In this document: one piece after another, positions 60,233 through 64,000 of the stretch
Position numbering within the stretch: the stretch's first letter is position 1
Layout of the letters: each line of letters begins with the position of its first letter
NCBI GenBank assembly: GCA_965222215.1
Contig: OZ244931.1
Coordinates: 558,001-622,000 of the forward strand
Source of the DNA: JABJAG01 sp965222215
GTDB taxonomy: Bacteria; Pseudomonadota; Alphaproteobacteria; UBA6615
Reading direction: 5' to 3'
Length of the DNA: 64,000 bases
Made by a program: the position numbers and the translations under genes
Notes under the pieces: model-generated
Told to the model about the DNA's origin: nothing
Seen by the model: the letters and a program-made list of their open reading frames with translations, nothing else
Database searches by the model: none

Positions 60233-60925
60233 TCAGTCGCGCCCGAACAACCGGCTAAGCCCACCCCGGTTGGAGGAGGGTTTTTCCGAGGCGGACGACG
60301 AAGAGGTCTTGCTCGGCCGGGCCGAACCTCTCCCGCCATCTTCGATGCGGTCGAGGCGTTCCGACAGGCGCATCATGGCACGCTCGACGGGCGCGCTCGA
60401 CCCTCCCGACTTGGACTTGATGTCCTCGATCTGCTCGCTGAGATCACCGACACGGTCGGCAATCGGCTTGAGCACATCGGATGTGCGTTGCTCGGATTCT
60501 TCGATCCGTTCCGCCAGCTTCTGGATACTGGCCAGAACGGCTTCCGGCGTCAGCGCCGGTGGACCGCCCTGCGGTGCCTGTTGGGGCTGTTCCGGATACG
60601 GCTGGTGGTAGGGCTGACTTTGCTGCGGCGGGGGTGGCGGAGGAGGAGGCGGTGGTGGCGCTGCGTGTTGCGGACGCGAATCCTGCTCGTTCTGCGCGTT
60701 GCTCGGCGCCGGCTCTCCGGTGAATGAAAATGAGGCACCGCCCCCGCCGCCTTCGCGGCGCGGTGCTTCACCTCGCTTCGACCGCAATTCTTCCGACGCG
60801 GCGGCAAGAATGGTCTGGCTGAGCCAGCGCCCCACGTTCACGCCCTGCCGGCGCGCCGCGATCTTGGCAGCCTCACGCGCTTCGGGGGCAACCCCTTTCA
60901 CGCTCCAGGGTGAGTTGTTCGCCAT
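60233..60925 (-). CDS. cytosolic protein with PodJ-type N-terminal module, proline tract and coiled coil
   Basis: The 230-residue protein starts with the same module as its neighbours (PWSVKGVAPEAREAAKIAAR and VGRWLSQTI, residues 6-41). A glycine-rich stretch follows, then an uninterrupted proline tract (about 90-100), a Pro/Gln region, a coiled coil (about 126-195) and a serine-rich tail ending GLSRLFGRD. It has no membrane helix. The order (module, Pro-rich linker, coiled coil) matches the cytoplasmic half of the PodJ-like protein, whose gene begins 51 bases downstream. Function unknown; a soluble partner or regulator is an inference. Confidence 0.75.
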   Translation of the reverse strand: MANNSPWSVKGVAPEAREAAKIAARRQGVNVGRWLSQTILAAASEELRSKRGEAPRREGGGGGASFSFTGEPAPSNAQNEQDSRPQHAAPPPPPPPPPPPQQSQPYHQPYPEQPQQAPQGGPPALTPEAVLASIQKLAERIEESEQRTSDVLKPIADRVGDLSEQIEDIKSKSGGSSAPVERAMMRLSERLDRIEDGGRGSARPSKTSSSSASEKPSSNRGGLSRLFGRD

Positions 60926-61241
60926 CAGTTAAGCCGTATGCCCAAAAAACCTACCGCGTATACCCCGATGTAACCCCGGGTATTGCCACCCGAAGCCACA
61001 CCTGCGGAGCCGGATTCAGTACGAAAAACCCGTGGGTTAGACTGATTCTGGCCCGCGTAGCGGTATAGATGCACTTTTTTCATGCTTTGCAAACAACAAA
61101 TGTTGGGCAGGTCTCAACAGATTCAACGGTTTTTACGGGGATGCTGGCATCGCCGGAAGAATCCGGACAAGTTCCCGGCGAGCCGCATTTACGCATACGC
61201 GAACGTCCTCGCGGTCCGGCTTATTTCATGTATGGCCGGCC
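60926..61241. other. 316-base intergenic region with three GANTC sites
   Basis: The region between the first two genes of the PodJ-like cluster has no convincing ORF, although short plus-strand frames exist. It carries GATTC sites at 61013-61017, 61044-61048 and 61120-61124, all upstream of the 230-residue gene, and AT-rich patches near 61075-61110. It probably holds the promoter of the downstream pair of genes. I see no clear terminator. Confidence 0.5.
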
Positions 61242-61601
61242 CTACCGCGCGCTCAGATCGTCCTGTGACGCCCAGTCAGAAAGGGTCTCAAGGTCATCCA
61301 GGCGTAGTGCCAGATGTTCAAGGGCTTGTCGGAAGGCGGCGATTTCCTCGGTCGAGAACGACTCGGCGTCGGCCAGGAATCGGTCGATCCGCGTGAGTAT
61401 TGCCCGGGTAGCGCTTCCGGTAGGTCCGGCTTCCGCACCGGAGCCGCGGCCGTTCTGTGCCTCGGCGGCTTCGAGAATGCGATCGTTGAGCCATTGACCG
61501 ATCGTCTGGTCGTTTTCCGCCGCGGCGACACGGACCCGGCGACGCGCTTCGTCGCTGATCCCTATGAGGCTCCATGGCATGTTCGAATTTTCGCCCGCCA
61601 T
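61242..61601 (-). CDS. small protein with PodJ-type N-terminal module
   Basis: The 119-residue protein has the shared module at about residues 9-46 (PWSLIGISDEARRRVRVAAA and IGQWLNDRILEAA). A Gly/Ser-rich spacer and a helical C-terminal half (about 60-110) follow. It is the shortest and most diverged of the three. No membrane helix or signal peptide. The start is uncertain: ATG at 61601 is used, but ATG at 61580 would begin just before the module and gives a similar fit. Divergent from gmd. Confidence 0.65.
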   Translation of the reverse strand: MAGENSNMPWSLIGISDEARRRVRVAAAENDQTIGQWLNDRILEAAEAQNGRGSGAEAGPTGSATRAILTRIDRFLADAESFSTEEIAAFRQALEHLALRLDDLETLSDWASQDDLSAR

Positions 61602-61707
61602 GGCGTTCTTGTGCACGCTTTGCGGCGGCAAGTATAGTCCCGCGATTCATACGACCGTAGTGGCCCTGTTTGCGACTGCGTCCCTGCCAAGTTCCCGGAG
61701 TGTTCTC

Positions 61708-62778
61708 ATGGCCAACAACGTCGCGCTCATCACAGGTGTCACCGGTCAGGACGGTGCCTATCTCGCCGAACTACTGCTTGAGAAGGGGTACGAAGTTCAC
61801 GGGGTGAAACGGCGTTCGTCGTCGTTTAATACGGGCCGTGTCGATCATCTGTATCGCGATCCGCACGAGACCGGCGTGGCGTTTCACCTTCATTACGGTG
61901 ACATGACAGATGCGACGAACCTGATCCGGCTGATGCAGGAAGTGCGTCCCACGGAGATCTACAATCTTGCCGCACAGAGCCACGTCCAGGTCAGTTTCGA
62001 GACGGCCGAATACACCGCCAATGCCGATGCACTGGGAACGCTGCGACTGCTCGAGGCGATGCGGATTCTGAAGATGGAAGACAGCGCGCGCTTCTATCAG
62101 GCGTCGACCTCGGAGTTATACGGCAAGGTACGCGAAACCCCCCAGAGCGAGACCACGCCCTTCTACCCGCGCAGCCCGTACGCGGCGGCCAAGATCTACG
62201 GCTACTGGATCACGGTGAACTACCGTGAGGCGTACAATATGCATGCCTCGAACGGCATCCTGTTCAACCACGAAAGCCCGCTGCGCGGCGAGACGTTCGT
62301 GACGCGAAAGATCACCCGCGCGGTGGCGGCGATCGAGCTCGGGCTCCAGTCGAAATTGTTCCTGGGCAACATCGATGCCAAGCGCGACTGGGGGCACGCC
62401 CGGGACTATGTCGAGGGCATGTGGCGCATTCTTCAACGCGACGAGCCGGACGACTATGTGTTGGCCACGGGCGAGACCCATGCGGTGCGCGAATTCGTCG
62501 AGCTGGCGTTCAGGGAAGTCGGCCGCGAGATCGAATGGCGCGGGGAAGGGGTCGACGAAGTGGGTATCGACAAGGCGAGCGGCGACGAGCTGGTTGCGAT
62601 CGACCCGCGCTACTTCCGGCCGACCGAAGTCGACCTGCTTCTCGGCGATCCGACGAAGGCGAAAGAGAAGCTCGGGTGGGAGCACTCGACGCCGTTCTCA
62701 CAGCTCGTCAGCGAAATGGTGGCCGCCGATCTCGAGCTCATGCGCGCCGAGGGCGATATCCATAAAAGCTTCGACTGA
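61708..62778 (+). CDS. gmd: GDP-mannose 4,6-dehydratase
   Basis: The 356-residue short-chain dehydrogenase makes GDP-4-keto-6-deoxymannose, the precursor of GDP-fucose, GDP-rhamnose or GDP-perosamine for surface polysaccharide. NADP-binding ALITGVTGQDGAYLAE, VHGVKRRSSSFNTGRVDHLY, STSELYGKV and the catalytic YPRSPYAAAKIYGYW are present. The ATG at 61708 has GGAG upstream. No partner sugar gene is in the window. Confidence 0.96.
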   Translation: MANNVALITGVTGQDGAYLAELLLEKGYEVHGVKRRSSSFNTGRVDHLYRDPHETGVAFHLHYGDMTDATNLIRLMQEVRPTEIYNLAAQSHVQVSFETAEYTANADALGTLRLLEAMRILKMEDSARFYQASTSELYGKVRETPQSETTPFYPRSPYAAAKIYGYWITVNYREAYNMHASNGILFNHESPLRGETFVTRKITRAVAAIELGLQSKLFLGNIDAKRDWGHARDYVEGMWRILQRDEPDDYVLATGETHAVREFVELAFREVGREIEWRGEGVDEVGIDKASGDELVAIDPRYFRPTEVDLLLGDPTKAKEKLGWEHSTPFSQLVSEMVAADLELMRAEGDIHKSFD

Positions 62779-62842
62779 TTTCCCCCAGCGATGCGTCTTG
62801 CGGAGCGCCCGCGCACGCGCGATATAGAAACCGCGTCGAGCA

Positions 62843-62916
62843 TGGGGCGTAGCCAAGCGGTAAGGCATCGGGTTTTGATCTCGTGATCGCAGGTTCGAAT
62901 CCTGCCGCCCCAGCCA
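62843..62916 (+). tRNA. tRNA-Gln (anticodon TTG)
   Basis: A complete cloverleaf can be drawn. Acceptor TGGGGCG pairs with CGCCCCA. The D arm runs GCC-AAGCGGTAA-GGC. The anticodon loop is TTTTGAT with anticodon TTG. The T arm is GCAGG-TTCGAAT-CCTGC. The encoded discriminator G and CCA are at 62913-62916. One mismatch closes the anticodon stem (T27-T43). Confidence 0.95.
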
Positions 62917-62929
62917 CGCGCCGGAGAGT

Positions 62930-63604
62930 TCAGTCCACGGCGTCGTGCTTCTCGACCAGCTTCTGCAACCTGAAAAGATACGAGTCGCCGATGCCGTTTT
63001 CGCGCAAATGGGCGACCGTGTTGTCGAGATATTCCCGGCATGTTCCGAGATAGCCCGACGCCGTCGCGATCAGGCGGGCCTGTTCGGCGTCCGGCAGTTC
63101 ACCCGCGTAGCGCTCGCTGGCCCGGTTGATTGCGAATGTCGCCGCGTTCACCGGCCCCCTCGGGGTGTGGGCGCGGACCCAGACGGGCCGGTAGCTGTCG
63201 AGGGCCATCTCGCGGTCCCACACCAGTTTGAGCTCGTCGCGCATCTGGTTCTTCGGCAGGCGGTAGGCGAACCCCTGGCAGGAGCCGCCGTTGTCGAGCG
63301 CAAGCACAAGCCCCGGGGTTTCCATCGAACCGCGCCCGAGCGGGGTCTTGAGGCAGAACGAGCGGTGCAGGCCCCAGATGCGCGCCGTGCACCGGGCGGT
63401 GTAGTGAAACGCGGGGTTCCAGATCAGCGAGCCGTAGCCGAACACCCAGATCGGCCCTTTCGGCGCGCGCGCGAGGAACGCATCGAGCGCGGTGGCGCGT
63501 TCCGCGTCGGTCAGCGGGCGGATGTTGGTGACCTCCTGCTGCTCCAGCAGCATGCGGTAGACGCTTCCGGCGCGGATCGATTCTCGGCTGATCTTGTTGG
63601 GCAT
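62930..63604 (-). CDS. ChaC-family gamma-glutamylcyclotransferase
   Basis: The 224-residue protein matches the ChaC family that degrades glutathione to 5-oxoproline and Cys-Gly. The substrate loop WVFGYGSLIWNPAF is present, with LHRSFCLKTPLGRGSMETPG and the catalytic-glutamate region further on. The ATG at 63604 begins the protein-like sequence. The open frame to 63670 adds a stretch without family features. gshA is at 2.8 kb in this window. Confidence 0.92.
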   Translation of the reverse strand: MPNKISRESIRAGSVYRMLLEQQEVTNIRPLTDAERATALDAFLARAPKGPIWVFGYGSLIWNPAFHYTARCTARIWGLHRSFCLKTPLGRGSMETPGLVLALDNGGSCQGFAYRLPKNQMRDELKLVWDREMALDSYRPVWVRAHTPRGPVNAATFAINRASERYAGELPDAEQARLIATASGYLGTCREYLDNTVAHLRENGIGDSYLFRLQKLVEKHDAVD

Positions 63605-63687
63605 GCAATTTCGGGTCGCGGTGGGAATTTGGGTGTATATCAATTGCGGCGGTTGAAAAGAACCGGCCACGGGGAGGATTGCCTGCG

Positions 63688-64000
63688 ATGGACGTGTCTG
63701 CGGACGAAGTGCTGGCCTTCTGGTTCGATGAATCCGGGCCGGAACAGTGGTTTGAACAAGACGACGGGTTCGACGAGACGATCCGTGCGCGTTTCGGCGA
63801 AGCCTGTCACGCGGCGCGCGACGGCAAGCTGGAGTCCTGGGTCGAGACGCCGCGCGGCTGCCTCGCGCTGATTATCCTGATTGACCAGTTTTCCCGGAAC
63901 ATCCACCGCGATTCGCCGCTGGCCTGGTCGGCGGATGTGCACGCGCTGGCGCTCACGAAGCTGGCGATCGAAAAGGGGTTCGACCGGCAACTCGATCACG
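63688..64000 (+). CDS. DUF924 family protein, N-terminal part only
   Basis: The frame opens at an ATG preceded by GGGGAGGA and is still open at the window end, giving about 104 residues. It matches DUF924: VLAFWFDESGPEQWF at the start and LALIILIDQFSRNIHRDSPL. The family forms a TPR-like helical fold of about 180 residues with no established function. It is divergent from the ChaC gene. Confidence 0.88.
   Translation, partial: MDVSADEVLAFWFDESGPEQWFEQDDGFDETIRARFGEACHAARDGKLESWVETPRGCLALIILIDQFSRNIHRDSPLAWSADVHALALTKLAIEKGFDRQLDH

Noticed and set aside
61069..61497. Plus-strand frames of 104-142 residues starting in the gap before the small module gene
   Set aside because: They run antisense into the small PodJ-type module gene, have no ribosome site and contain shadow-type Ser/Arg sequence.
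1..64000. Prophage, insertion sequence, integrated element or CRISPR array
   Set aside because: I saw no transposase, integrase, phage structural gene, attachment-site duplication at the tRNA-Gln gene or regularly spaced direct repeats.

Overview
This is a GC-rich chromosomal window from an alphaproteobacterium. It is densely packed with housekeeping genes, and I see no prophage, insertion sequence, integrase or CRISPR array. The assignment rests on a CcrM-type GANTC methyltransferase next to rnhB, split ATP synthase b and b' genes, a split glycine dehydrogenase (GcvPA and GcvPB) behind a tandem glycine riboswitch, a mitochondrial-type cytochrome oxidase operon with COX10, COX11, DUF983 and SURF1 genes, a MutY-DciA-DsbA-SMC block, a PodJ-like polarity protein, and a GTTC-N7-GTTC SOS box. 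Gene order looks most like Rhodospirillales or a related order, but I cannot name a genus.

Layout. 1-9.5 kb: the tail of an unidentified gene, a VOC protein, ubiA divergent from rsmE-gshA, an unannotated 59-residue ORF, an OxyR-like regulator, an EmrAB-type efflux pair and a TctC-like protein without a signal peptide. 9.5-23.5 kb: tldD, then the cytochrome c oxidase operon (coxB, coxA, ctaB, a 43-residue CoxF-like gene, ctaG, coxC, DUF983, surf1). This runs on into an M32 carboxypeptidase, thrC, an M16 peptidase, a GNAT enzyme and an MFS transporter. 23.5-30.4 kb: algH, a DsbD/ScsB thiol reductase, a peroxiredoxin, the ispH-thrB-rnhA operon, a double CDGSH protein and a lipoprotein. 30.4-35.3 kb: glycine riboswitch and gcvT-gcvH-gcvPA-gcvPB. 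35.3-42.8 kb: the F0 operon (atpI-B-E-F'-F), smc, a DsbA-like oxidoreductase and dciA, all on the minus strand. 42.9-53.4 kb: mutY, a flavin reductase, ccrM, rnhB, a cation/proton antiporter, a radical SAM protein with an SOS box, an APH-fold kinase, moaB, a lytic transglycosylase and a family-4-like uracil-DNA glycosylase. 53.6-64 kb: ETF-ubiquinone oxidoreductase, a TPR protein, ispE, three consecutive minus-strand genes sharing one N-terminal module (one PodJ-like), gmd, tRNA-Gln, a ChaC glutathione-degrading enzyme and a truncated DUF924 gene.

How the genes fit together. Three themes recur. The first is aerobic energy metabolism: ubiquinone, ETF-QO, aa3 oxidase and F0. The second is thiol and redox control: gshA, ChaC, peroxiredoxin, ScsB/DsbA and an OxyR relative. 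The third is chromosome and cell-cycle work: SMC, DciA, CcrM, RNase HI and HII, MutY, UDG, a LexA-controlled radical SAM gene and a PodJ-like polarity cluster. GANTC sites, the target of the CcrM encoded here, cluster in three intergenic regions: before ccrM, before the peroxiredoxin, and inside the PodJ-like cluster.

The best candidates for something undescribed are the three-gene PodJ-like cluster (57995-61601) and the SOS-box-controlled radical SAM gene. Next come the uracil-DNA glycosylase with two substituted iron-sulfur cysteine positions, the OxyR relative without its peroxidatic cysteine, and the signal-less TctC protein.
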